Assembly: GCA_949282555.1 (NCBI GenBank)
Contig: CASDPK010000004.1
Coordinates: forward strand, 119,412-158,774
Origin: an uncultured Lentisphaeraceae bacterium
GTDB taxonomy: Bacteria > Verrucomicrobiota > Kiritimatiellia > RFP12 > DVOR01
Reading direction: 5' to 3'
Length of the DNA stretch: 39,363 nucleotides
The notes under the pieces are model-generated. The model was not told the origin of the DNA. It ran no database searches and was given only the letters and a program-made list of their open reading frames with translations. Positions within the stretch are counted from its first letter, which is position 1. Every line of letters begins with the position of its first letter. A program made the translations under genes and the position numbers. Positions 24,964 through 33,043 of this stretch are shown here, in pieces.

Positions 24964-26994
24964 ATGATGGTATCAGCGCATGGAGAAGCCGTGGAAGAGT
25001 TGTCGTTGTTTGATTTAGGCGAATCCGCCGCAAAAGAGGGTGGCGCATCGTCGGCAGTGGCGCTGGACGTGGTGAAGATGTCGTTTGAGGGCGCGGAGAC
25101 GTTGTCATGGAAGGAACTTTTTTCCGGATTTGACACATTGCACGCCATTACGTATTCCTCTGGCCTCCACTTTGTGTGTCAATTGATTGGGCTTTTTGGG
25201 CAAGCGGAGGTTTTGTTTGGCTGTGACGAAGTAATCTCTTACTCGCTACAGGAGGTCATGGCCTACCAATGCAAGCTGGTGGAGCGGATGCGGGAGACGG
25301 CAGGCCGGATGAAGCTGGAATTGGTTTCGCGCATTGAGGAAGGGTCGTTGCGTTTCTATGTGGCGCGAAGTGTGCTCTCGCACGAAAAGCTGTATTTGCT
25401 TTCCGCCAAGGATGGGCGCAGACGGGTGATCATGGGCTCCGCGAATATGTCCCAGTCGGCATTCGGCGGTCGGCAGCGGGAGACGATTTGCTATCTTGAT
25501 GGTGAAGAGGCGTATGATTGGTATTGGGCGTGTTATTGTCAGTTACGCGACGCTTGCACGGACCAAATCGCGAAGGATACGCTGTTGCTGGCCGATGCTG
25601 GGGAACATTTGGAAGAGCTTCCCATCGCGCAAACGGTAAGGCTTCAAAGGGCTTTGGTGCTCCAACCGATCATTTCGGATGAGGCAAAAGAAGAAGTGAG
25701 GTTTGCCCTCGACGTCAAACGGCTGTCCGAGAAGCTCTCGCCCTCGGTTCCCAAGCCGGACAGGACAGGAAAGATTCTGCTCGCGCCGGAAAAGATCAAA
25801 ATCATTCGCCGCCAAGTGGTGGCGACGCAGACGAAGGAACGGGAACTCCGAAGCGAGTATCCATTGTTGGAGGTTTTCCCCGATGAACAGGCAGCGCGGC
25901 TCAATGATGTGGCGTTGGATCTCCATCCCGCGCGCGAAGAGGTTGCCCGGGATGTCGCCCTCTTCCTCAAATACATGGAGGGCTACGAGAAGTTTCATGG
26001 CGACGTGACGGGGATGCAACGGCGCTACTTTGAATTCGCCAATTGGTTCTTCTGTTCGCCTTTCATGGCGTGCATGCGCGACATGGCCGTGCGCTACAAC
26101 CAAAACCTTTTGCCTTATCCGGTCTTCGGCCTCGTGTACGGCCAGAGCAAGGCGGGCAAGACCAGTTTCTTGGAAACGTTGCTGAAGATGATGATTGGGC
26201 AGAAGACAAAGATTTCCGCGCCCGATTTCACCCGTTCCAGCATCGAAGGACTCAAGCGCACCGTTAAGGGAGCGCCCATCATCGTGGACGACTTGACGAA
26301 CACCCGCTTCAACCAGCACGCCATCGAGACCATCAAAAACGACGATTTCGGCGTGGCCGATCGCCTCCTCCATTATCCTGCCGTGGTCATCAGTGCGAAC
26401 GAAGACGTCAAGGCCGTCGCCCCCGAAGTCATCCGCCGTACGGTCATCTGCCGTGTGCAAGCCGGCCTCACAAACACCGAGGTCATGCGCAGCAGTGTGG
26501 TGCGCACGGTCCAACGCGAAGTTGGCACCGCCCTTTACCGTGAATATCTGCGCCGGATGCTCGAATGTGTCGCGGAGCTGTTGGAGGAGATGAAGCGTGA
26601 CGAATCGGAGTGCGCTCCGGACATTTTGGCGGAATCCTCCCGTGTGCTGGCAGAGCTTTTCCGCACATACGGCGAGGGTGCCTGCCCTGACTATATCCGC
26701 CCCCTTTCCCTCGATGATTACTTTAGTGAGCGGGTCACCGGGAGTTACGCCATCAAGACCATCCGGGATGCGTGGAACACCAGCCGTTCATCTTTTGAGA
26801 TTTCCGAACGTAACAACGAACTCCGCTACAACGCTGGAGTGACGTGGGAGGCTGACCGTATTCTGAAAGAGCTCCCCGAGACGTTAGAGCCCCACAAGTC
26901 CCGAGAATGGGTGGTGATGGATCTTGAAGAGGCCAGACGCTTCTTTGAGCTTCCATTCAAAAAGACGTGGCTTGAACGCCTTCACATGCGCTGA
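24964..26994 (+). CDS. PLD-type nuclease domain fused to P-loop NTPase, possible defence protein
   Basis: The 676-residue protein is predicted to be cytosolic. Residues about 40-200 form a phospholipase D-like domain with one HKD-type motif: HEKLYLL (H140, K142) followed by GSANMSQ (G158, S159, N161). PLD-family nucleases usually pair two such motifs, so a dimer is likely. Residues about 340-560 form a P-loop NTPase: Walker A GQSKAGKT (K399), Walker B APIIVDDL (D442, D443), and a later VVISANED strand followed by RRTVICRV that could supply sensor and arginine-finger residues. The order recalls AAA+/superfamily 3-like ATPases. The C-terminal part is helical and unrecognised. Nuclease-NTPase fusions are common in phage defence, so that role is inferred, not shown. 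No good ribosome-binding site precedes either adjacent ATG (24964, 24967). Confidence 0.75.
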   Translation: MMVSAHGEAVEELSLFDLGESAAKEGGASSAVALDVVKMSFEGAETLSWKELFSGFDTLHAITYSSGLHFVCQLIGLFGQAEVLFGCDEVISYSLQEVMAYQCKLVERMRETAGRMKLELVSRIEEGSLRFYVARSVLSHEKLYLLSAKDGRRRVIMGSANMSQSAFGGRQRETICYLDGEEAYDWYWACYCQLRDACTDQIAKDTLLLADAGEHLEELPIAQTVRLQRALVLQPIISDEAKEEVRFALDVKRLSEKLSPSVPKPDRTGKILLAPEKIKIIRRQVVATQTKERELRSEYPLLEVFPDEQAARLNDVALDLHPAREEVARDVALFLKYMEGYEKFHGDVTGMQRRYFEFANWFFCSPFMACMRDMAVRYNQNLLPYPVFGLVYGQSKAGKTSFLETLLKMMIGQKTKISAPDFTRSSIEGLKRTVKGAPIIVDDLTNTRFNQHAIETIKNDDFGVADRLLHYPAVVISANEDVKAVAPEVIRRTVICRVQAGLTNTEVMRSSVVRTVQREVGTALYREYLRRMLECVAELLEEMKRDESECAPDILAESSRVLAELFRTYGEGACPDYIRPLSLDDYFSERVTGSYAIKTIRDAWNTSRSSFEISERNNELRYNAGVTWEADRILKELPETLEPHKSREWVVMDLEEARRFFELPFKKTWLERLHMR

Positions 26995-27232
26995 ATGCGA
27001 TTTCTATGCCTGCGTGACGGGATTGGCGAGATACGACTACCGCACCGTTCCAATCGCTGATGTTCCGCCCACGTGGAAGGAACAAGGAGACTATGCCTAA
27101 GAGCCCTATCCCTCTGCCTACGGAAGGACGCAGAATGGGAACGTCGCTCGTTTCCAAGGGATACCCGGAGCGAAACGTGGTACGCTTGATGTGTCGCCTC
27201 GGAGTTCGAGGGGGAACGTGAAAGGAACAGCA
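26995..27232. other. Intergenic region upstream of the GH31 gene
   Basis: No gene is seen in this 238-nt gap. It has no clear terminator for the PLD-NTPase gene, although GATTGG and CCAATC are inverted near 27025-27058. An in-frame ATG at 27191 precedes the GH31 start but lacks a ribosome-binding site. Confidence 0.5.
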
Positions 27233-29365
27233 ATGAAACGGATGCTTGCCTTTGTGCTTTGCGCTCTGGGAATGGCCGCCTCGGCAAAGGATGCCAAGGT
27301 GACGTTGGAAACGCAGCTGGAGGTGAAAAAGCCCGGCGCGGTACTGACGGTAGGCCCCACGCAGGCGCTTTTCATGCCGCCGAAGGTGGATTTCTCCGCC
27401 TGGGGCCCCTCGCCCGTGTGGGCTGACGGCGCCCGACCGGTCCCGAAAGCCTATGGGGCACCGGAAGGGTGGAAGGGCCTGAAGGTGGACTTCCGCGACG
27501 ATTTCGGCCGTGCGCAGACCATCATCCAAGCGCCTGAAGGGACCGATTTCTACGGCACGGGCGAAGTCCTCGGCCCTCTGCGCCGCAATGGCACCACCGT
27601 TACCTTCTGGAACACCGACAACTACGGTTACGCCTCCTATGACCCCAAGCGGCTCTATCAAAGCCATCCATGGGTGATGGGCGTGCGTCCCGACGGTTCC
27701 GCCTTTGGCGTGTTGCCCGATTGCACCTATCGTGGCTCGCTCACGTTGACGGAAACGGAAATCCGCTTCGACTTTGAAGGCCCCGTCTATCCCGTGCTCA
27801 TCATGGAAGGCAAAGACCCGGCCGACGTGATGCGTCAGCTGGCCGAGCGCACCGGCCACATGGCCTTGCCGCCGCTGTGGGCGCTGGGTTATCAGCAGAG
27901 CCGCTGGGGCTACAGGAGCGCTGAGGAGTGCCTCGGCATCGCCAAACGTCTGCGCGAAGGGCGCATCCCCACGGACGTGCTGTGGATGGACATCGATTAT
28001 ATGCGCGGCTATCGCGTCTTCACCTTCGATCCGAAGGGGTTCCCGAACCCGAAAGGTTACATGGATGCGCTCCACGATCTGAACTTCCGGGGCGTTTGGA
28101 TGATTGACCCCGGCATCAAGAAAGATCCCGAGGGCTACCACGCCTATGCCGAGGGTGAGGCCGGTGGCCACTGGGTGCGACAGGCCGACGGCAAAACCGA
28201 CTATGTGGGCCGCGTCTGGCCCGGCGAATGCAAGTTCCCCGACTTCACACGCTCGGAAACCCGCGACTGGTGGGCCAGCCTCACCGACCGTTTCGTCTCC
28301 GAAAACAATATTGACGGCATTTGGAACGACATGAACGAACCGGCGGTCTTCGGGGGCACCGGCCACACCATGCCGCCCGACAACTTCCATCGCGGCGACG
28401 ACGTCCTGCCGCCCGGCCCCCATGTGCGCTATCACAACGTCTACGGCCTCCAGATGATCCGTGCCACCCGCGAAGGCATCCTCCGCGCCCATCCGGATCG
28501 CCGCCCCTTCGTGCTCACCCGCGCCAGCTTCCTTGGTGGCCAGCGCTACGGCGCCACCTGGACCGGCGACAACCTCTCCACGGAGGCCCATATGCGCCTT
28601 TCCGTGCCCATGACGCTCACCCTTGGCCTCTCCGGGCAACCCTTCAATGGCCCGGACCTTGGCGGTTTCGGCAACCACTGCACCCCCGAGCTCATGCGCC
28701 AGTGGGTTGGCTTCGGAGCCTTCTTCCCCTTCTGTCGGAACCACTCCGCCAGCGGGACAAAAGCCCAGGAACCTTGGGCCTTCGGAAAGGAGACAGAGGA
28801 TGCCTTCCGTACCGCCATTGAACGCCGCTACGCGCTCCTCCCCTACATCTACACGGCCTTCCGCGAGGCCTCCGTGTCCGGGGCTCCCGTCCTGCGCCCC
28901 GTCTTCTTCGCTGACCCCGCCGATCCCACGCTCCGCCGCGAGGAACAGGCCTTCCTGCTCGGCGGGGATCTGCTGATCGTTCCCTCCTTCGCCAAGAATC
29001 CCACCCTGCCCAAGGGCACTTGGCGCGACGTGCAAGTCCTCGGGACGCCCGAGGAGCGTCAGGCCGATCAAGCCCGCCTCCTGTTGCGCCCCGGCGCGGC
29101 AGTGCCCGTCGTCAAGCCCGCCCAGCACACCGGAGCCATCAGCCTAGCCGACCTCACCTTGGTGGCCAATCCCGACGCCTCCGGGCGTGCCGTGGCCACG
29201 CTCTATGAGGATGCCGGAGATGGCTTCGGGTATAAAGACGGCGACTATCGCCTCACCCGTTACACCGTCACCGTCAAGGACGGCAAGCCCGAGGTCTCCA
29301 CCGAGGTTCTGGAGGGCAAACGTCCCACGGCGGTGCGCACGATCACCGTCCGGCTTGCCCTGTGA
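27233..29365 (+). CDS. Glycoside hydrolase family 31 alpha-glucosidase, secreted
   Basis: The 710-residue protein has a signal peptide (MKRMLAFVLCALGMAASA). An N-terminal beta-sandwich (to about 210) precedes the TIM barrel. The GH31 marks are clear: ALGYQQSRWGYRS, DVLWMDIDYM, the nucleophile in GIWNDMNEPAVF (D366) and the acid/base in ATWTGDN (D446), then a C-terminal beta part. It removes terminal alpha-linked glucose (or a related sugar) with retention. AAAGGA precedes the ATG at 27233. The enzyme probably acts in the periplasm or outside. It ends at its own terminator. Confidence 0.94.
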   Translation: MKRMLAFVLCALGMAASAKDAKVTLETQLEVKKPGAVLTVGPTQALFMPPKVDFSAWGPSPVWADGARPVPKAYGAPEGWKGLKVDFRDDFGRAQTIIQAPEGTDFYGTGEVLGPLRRNGTTVTFWNTDNYGYASYDPKRLYQSHPWVMGVRPDGSAFGVLPDCTYRGSLTLTETEIRFDFEGPVYPVLIMEGKDPADVMRQLAERTGHMALPPLWALGYQQSRWGYRSAEECLGIAKRLREGRIPTDVLWMDIDYMRGYRVFTFDPKGFPNPKGYMDALHDLNFRGVWMIDPGIKKDPEGYHAYAEGEAGGHWVRQADGKTDYVGRVWPGECKFPDFTRSETRDWWASLTDRFVSENNIDGIWNDMNEPAVFGGTGHTMPPDNFHRGDDVLPPGPHVRYHNVYGLQMIRATREGILRAHPDRRPFVLTRASFLGGQRYGATWTGDNLSTEAHMRLSVPMTLTLGLSGQPFNGPDLGGFGNHCTPELMRQWVGFGAFFPFCRNHSASGTKAQEPWAFGKETEDAFRTAIERRYALLPYIYTAFREASVSGAPVLRPVFFADPADPTLRREEQAFLLGGDLLIVPSFAKNPTLPKGTWRDVQVLGTPEERQADQARLLLRPGAAVPVVKPAQHTGAISLADLTLVANPDASGRAVATLYEDAGDGFGYKDGDYRLTRYTVTVKDGKPEVSTEVLEGKRPTAVRTITVRLAL

Positions 29366-29388
29366 CCCATTGCAAACCACATAACCCC

Positions 29389-29425
29389 AACGGGCGGCTC
29401 ACCTTGGAGCCGCCCGTTCGTTTCC
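29389..29425 (+). terminator. Intrinsic terminator of the GH31 gene
   Basis: AACGGGCGGCTC (29389-29400) pairs over 12 bp with GAGCCGCCCGTT (29407-29418), followed by CGTTTCC. The T-run is short. Confidence 0.7.
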
Positions 29426-29509
29426 GGGGGGCCGATTGTCTCCCCTCCCCCCTCATGCCCGTGAGAACACGCTGCCCACAGATAACTGGAGAGAGCCAAC
29501 GGAAAGCAC

Positions 29510-29537
29510 AAAAAAGGAGCACCCCTTCGGGCGCTCC
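29510..29537 (-). terminator. Intrinsic terminator of rpmI-rplT
   Basis: GGAGC-A-CCC pairs with GGG-C-GCTCC around a short loop (29516-29537). On the minus strand the stem is followed by six T. It lies about 28 nt past the rplT stop. Confidence 0.85.
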
Positions 29538-29564
29538 TTTTCGTTGTCCGAAAGACACCGTCTC

Positions 29565-29927
29565 TTAGAGAGCGGCAGCGGCCTTCGCGACCAGAGCCTT
29601 GAAGCCCTCGGCATCGTGAATGGCGATTTCGGAGAGCATCTTGCGGTTCACTTCGATGCCGGCCTTGGTGAGGCCTTCGATGAAGCGGGAGTAGTTCGGC
29701 ACCTTTTCGTCCGCAAGGCCACGGATGGCGGCGTTGATACGGGCGATCCAGAGCTGGCGGAATTCGCGTTTGCGAAGCTTGCGGTGCCAGGTGGAGAGGC
29801 GCTGGGCGCGATCGACGGCCTCGGTGGCGAGGCGGAACTGCTTGCTGCGGGCGCCATAGAAACCGCGAGCGAGTTTCAGGCGACGGCGACGACGTTCACG
29901 GGAAGCGGCGGCGTTGGTGACTCTCAT
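29565..29927 (-). CDS. rplT: 50S ribosomal protein bL20
   Basis: The 120-residue basic protein matches bL20 throughout: RVTNAAASRERRRRRLKLARGFYGARS, the WHRKLRKREFRQLWIARINAA core, and NYSRFIEGLTKAGIEVNRKMLSEIA. bL20 is an early assembly protein of the large subunit and in many bacteria represses its own operon by binding the leader. GGAGGA precedes the ATG. It follows rpmI by 18 nt. The usual first gene, infC, is not adjacent. Confidence 0.98.
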   Translation of the reverse strand: MRVTNAAASRERRRRRLKLARGFYGARSKQFRLATEAVDRAQRLSTWHRKLRKREFRQLWIARINAAIRGLADEKVPNYSRFIEGLTKAGIEVNRKMLSEIAIHDAEGFKALVAKAAAAL

Positions 29928-29945
29928 TTTAAGTGTCCTCCTTGA

Positions 29946-30140
29946 TTAAGCCTGGAGCATGCGGGCGACCATCTTCTGGTTGCCCTCGTACACGGCGGCG
30001 GATCCACGGAGGTTACGCTTGCGACCACGGGCCTTGTACCCGTTGAGGTGGCGCTTCCCGGCCTGCGTGCGCATGGCCTTGCCCGTGGCCGACATTTTGA
30101 ACTTCTTGGTCGCAGACTTCTTGGTCTTGATCTTAGGCAT
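29946..30140 (-). CDS. rpmI: 50S ribosomal protein bL35
   Basis: The 64-residue protein is bL35 by length and sequence: MPKIKTKKSATKKFK at the start, then the KAMRTQAGKRHLN segment. It is the first gene of the rpmI-rplT pair and has its own promoter about 72 nt upstream of the ATG, in place of the usual infC. Confidence 0.97.
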   Translation of the reverse strand: MPKIKTKKSATKKFKMSATGKAMRTQAGKRHLNGYKARGRKRNLRGSAAVYEGNQKMVARMLQA

Positions 30141-30213
30141 GATCGTGATCCTTGGTTGTGCGGTTGTCCGCTTCGGCGGCAGTCAGCCCGAAAGCCGTCT
30201 TCGGCGGAAAAGT
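30141..30213 (-). promoter_or_regulatory. Candidate ribosomal-protein leader of rpmI-rplT
   Basis: The presumed 72-nt transcript leader can form short hairpins (GCCG-AAGA-CGGC and CCGC-CGAA-GCGG). bL20 regulates this operon through leader RNA in other bacteria; whether this leader does the same is not shown. Confidence 0.3.
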
Positions 30214-30219
30214 CCGTTC

Positions 30220-30249
30220 ACTATACCATATCGCCTCCCTGAAACGCAA
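30220..30249 (-). promoter_or_regulatory. Sigma-70-type promoter of rpmI-rplT
   Basis: On the minus strand TTGCGT (30244-30249) and TATAGT (30220-30225) are 18 nt apart. This is one of the better promoter matches in the window. Confidence 0.6.
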
Positions 30250-30362
30250 GTTGGGCGCCTCGCCGAAAGGTTGGGCGAAAGACACTGCCAAGAAGCGTCT
30301 GCGGGAGCGCCCCGATTTTTGATATGTTACTTCAATCGTTTTCCAATGAGAGGACATGAGCC

Positions 30363-31688
30363 ATGAGTGGAATCTTCAAAGCATACGACATCCGCGGCAT
30401 TTACGGACAGGAACTCACCAATGCGGTGGCCTACGACATCGGCCGCGCCTACGCAACCTTGACGGGCGCCAAGACGGTCGTCATCGGGCGCGACTGCCGT
30501 CCGCACTCCGTCCCCTTGCAGGCGGCGCTGACGCGGGGCCTCACGGAACAGGGCGCCAACGTCGTGGATATCGGCCTCTGCTCCACTCCGATGAACTACT
30601 ACGCCAACGGCTCCCTCGGGGCCGACGGCTCCATCATGATCACCGCCTCGCACAACCCGGCGGAATGGAACGGCTTCAAGCTCTGCCGCGCCTCCGCGGT
30701 GCCGATCTCCGGCGCCACCGGCATCGCCGACATCGAGCGCATCATCGCCGACAAGGCCTTCGCCCCCGCCGCGGCGACCCCCGGTACCGTGACCCAGCAC
30801 GACATCCTGCCGGCCTACAAGGCCCACATCGCCCCCTTCATCGACTTCGCCCGCCGCCCGAAACTCGCCATCGACTACGCGAACGGCATGGGCATCCCCG
30901 AATCGCAGACCTTCGCCGAGGCGGTCGATCAAACGGCCCTCTATGGCGACATCGACGGTTCCTTCCCCAACCACGAGGCCAACCCCCTGCACCACGCCAC
31001 CTTGGCCAAACTGCAGGAGACCGTGCGCGCGGGGCAGTATGATTTCGGCGTGGCCTTCGACGGTGACGCCGACCGCGCGGGTTTCGTGGACGAAAAGGGC
31101 GAGATCATCCCGATGGACCTCATCACCGCCCTCATCGCGCAAGACGTGCTCAGCCGCGAAAAGGGCGTGATCTTCTACGATCTGCGTTCCAGCCGCGTGG
31201 TGAAAGAGGTCATTGAGGCCGCCGGCGGCACGCCGATGATGAGCCGCGTGGGGCACGCCTTCATCAAGGCCCAAATGCGCGAACACAACGCGCTCTTCGC
31301 CGGCGAGCTCTCCGGCCACTACTACTTCCGCGACAACTACGTGGCCGAATCCTCCTCCCTCGCGGTGATCTCCCTCTGCAACATCGTCACCCGCGCGGGG
31401 AAACCGCTCTCCGAGCTCATCGCCCCCCTGCGCAAATACGCCTGCTCCGGCGAAATCAACTCCAAGGTCGCCTGCGACCCGAAGGAAATCCTCGCCCGCC
31501 TGAAAGCACGCTACGCCGACGGCCACGTCTTCGAGCTCGATGGCGTGAGCGTGGAATATCCCACCTGGTGGTTCAACGTCCGTTGCTCCAACACCGAGCC
31601 GCTCGTGCGCCTCAACCTGGAGAGCACCAAGAGCCGCGAGGAAATGGAGGCCCGGCGCGACGAAGTGCTGGCCCTCATCCGCCAGTGA
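30363..31688 (+). CDS. Phosphomannomutase/phosphoglucomutase
   Basis: The 441-residue protein belongs to the alpha-D-phosphohexomutase family (ManB/AlgC type), which moves phosphate between C6 and C1 of mannose or glucose for nucleotide-sugar synthesis. All four loops are present: the phosphoserine loop TASHNP (S96), the metal loop DGDADR (D233, D235, D237), the sugar loop GELSGHYYF, and the phosphate loop RCSNTEPLVRLN. The start gives the typical N terminus IFKAYDIRGIYG. The gene is divergent from rpmI-rplT. Confidence 0.95.
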   Translation: MSGIFKAYDIRGIYGQELTNAVAYDIGRAYATLTGAKTVVIGRDCRPHSVPLQAALTRGLTEQGANVVDIGLCSTPMNYYANGSLGADGSIMITASHNPAEWNGFKLCRASAVPISGATGIADIERIIADKAFAPAAATPGTVTQHDILPAYKAHIAPFIDFARRPKLAIDYANGMGIPESQTFAEAVDQTALYGDIDGSFPNHEANPLHHATLAKLQETVRAGQYDFGVAFDGDADRAGFVDEKGEIIPMDLITALIAQDVLSREKGVIFYDLRSSRVVKEVIEAAGGTPMMSRVGHAFIKAQMREHNALFAGELSGHYYFRDNYVAESSSLAVISLCNIVTRAGKPLSELIAPLRKYACSGEINSKVACDPKEILARLKARYADGHVFELDGVSVEYPTWWFNVRCSNTEPLVRLNLESTKSREEMEARRDEVLALIRQ

Positions 31689-31725
31689 GTGGTTTCATCA
31701 ACCACCGACACCGACTCGAACGGAA

Positions 31726-31758
31726 ACACGGCGCAGGGCTCCCTGCGCCGTGTTTGTA
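31726..31758 (+). terminator. Terminator between convergent genes
   Basis: ACACGGCGCAGGG (31726-31738) pairs with CCCTGCGCCGTGT (31741-31753), a 13-bp stem with a tight loop, followed by TTGTATT. On the other strand the stem is followed by TTTCCG, so it may also serve the DUF2752 gene. Confidence 0.8.
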
Positions 31759-31781
31759 TTCCTGTCGGCTCAGACGAGGGC

Positions 31782-32237
31782 TCATGCTCCCCGCAACAAA
31801 TTGCGAACCCATTGGAAGATCCACAACAATAAGCCAATGACCACAAGGGCCACCCAATGACGATCCGCGAACGTCCACACATAATGTCGCCATCGCCTCG
31901 GAAGAAGAACACAACTCCCTCCCACGAACAACAACAACGGTGGCCAAATGTGTTGCCGAAAAGCCTCTGCGATCTGCCCATGGGAAAGAGCCACAAGCGA
32001 TCGCGTGCCATGGCATCCTGGGCAAGGGAAGCCATGCACAGCCCACGCACAAGGACCAAACGTTCCGAGGAAGGGGAGCAGTCGCGTTCCCACCAAAGCC
32101 ACCCCCATGAACAGCGACAGAATCAACGCCAAACGAAGACAACATGCCCCAACCGTCTTAAGGGCGATTGGGGGCCAATGTTGAACAACTCCCCGTAGGA
32201 AGTTTGCCACTCTGTTCGTACAAAACACCGTCTGCAC
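31782..32237 (-). CDS. DUF2752 membrane protein (second copy)
   Basis: The 151-residue protein has the DUF2752 signature FPCPGCHGTRSLVALSHGQIAEAFRQHIWP after a first membrane helix, then two more helices and a basic end. It is related to the plus-strand protein at 13114-13536 by the same motif, but not closely. The frame opens with GTG at 32237, directly after the TGA of the DUF4190-like gene; the true start may be further in. Function is unknown. Confidence 0.8.
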   Translation of the reverse strand: MQTVFCTNRVANFLRGVVQHWPPIALKTVGACCLRLALILSLFMGVALVGTRLLPFLGTFGPCAWAVHGFPCPGCHGTRSLVALSHGQIAEAFRQHIWPPLLLFVGGSCVLLPRRWRHYVWTFADRHWVALVVIGLLLWIFQWVRNLLRGA

Positions 32238-32569
32238 TCAGAATGGCGCTGTCGATGATGTCGCCAAAGCCAACACAAAAAATACTAGGCAAAGGATAGA
32301 CGAGAGAATCGCCACAATGCCAAGAATGATGCCAGCCTTTCCAAGGCCATGCCTCCACCCACATCCACCGAAGACAACGCCAAGGATTCCAAGGATTATT
32401 CCAAGCCAGTAAGTGAAGGGACACCACCCCCCCCCCCTATTACGCCGCATAGCCCTAGGACAAAACCGGTGATCGCCAGTCCTTTCTTCGGTGCCGGTGT
32501 CGTTGCTACAGTTTCCATCACTGTTCCTTCCGTATCGTCCATTGTCAAAATAAACACCGCGAAGGCCAT
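32238..32569 (-). pseudogene. DUF4190-like membrane protein gene, frameshifted at an 11-G tract
   Basis: Two frames together give one DUF4190-like protein. The first, from the ATG at 32569 (GGAGG about 10 nt upstream) or 32542, reads TPAPKKGLAITGFVLGLCGVIG, then enters a run of 11 G (32427-32437, seen as C on the plus strand) and stops at 32396. The other frame, after the run, continues PFTYWLGIILGILGVVFGGCGW and GLGKAGIILGIVAILSSILC to 32238. The halves fit as two membrane helices around a loop. A tract of 9 or 12 G would join them. This may be an assembly or sequencing error, a true lesion, or a phase-variable switch. It lies directly upstream of the DUF2752 gene. Confidence 0.7.
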
Positions 32570-33043
32570 GAACGAAAAACCTCCCTCGGTGCTTCAAGGA
32601 AGGTCTTAGGATACCTGTACAGAGACACAGAGAGAGGCCAGTATGCACTTAAGCACACCGCTCAAACGTGACGTCTGTACGAAAAGTTCCTAAGTTTTCC
32701 TTGACGTTTACGCTTGCGTTGCCGCAGTTGGAAATGACGGCTCTCCCGTCACGTGCCACCCACCGTATCAAATCCCAAACCTTTCCGCAACTCCCCTAAC
32801 ACGCCAGACGGGGCGGCAAGTTGCGCGGCATAGTGCATCTCGCCTCGGGATACGGAGCCTCTCACCTCGGGATACAGTGCATCTCCTTGGGAGGCGGGGA
32901 GGCGTGTGGACTGTCGAGGCTTCTTGCGTGCGCCCTTCGCATTCTTCAAAGGTTCGCGGAGAAATGGTAGACGTTTCGACCTACAAGTTTTCACATTGCG
33001 CTTGATTGTGATAGTTTAATGGTGAAGAGTCTGAGATATCGGT
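32570..33043. other. 474-nt intergenic region with a short repeat
   Basis: No convincing gene. A direct repeat pair lies at 32832-32885: AGTGCATCTC twice (32832-32841, 32876-32885) flanking CCTCGGGATAC twice (32843-32853, 32865-32875). A minus-strand frame of 81 codons (32749-32994) is basic, lacks a recognised domain and overlaps these repeats; it is left out. The last 60 nt are AT-rich and could hold the promoter of the next gene (TTCACA, 16 nt, TAGTTT), but this is weak. Confidence 0.5.

Noticed and set aside
25543..26514. 323-codon minus-strand frame
   Set aside because: Antisense to the PLD-NTPase gene; no signature of its own.
26957..29128. 723-codon minus-strand frame
   Set aside because: Antisense to the GH31 gene, which has all catalytic motifs.
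30327..31526. 399-codon minus-strand frame
   Set aside because: Antisense to the phosphohexomutase gene; Gly/Val/His-rich shadow.
32749..32994. 81-codon minus-strand frame
   Set aside because: No domain, no ribosome-binding site noticed, and it lies over intergenic direct repeats.
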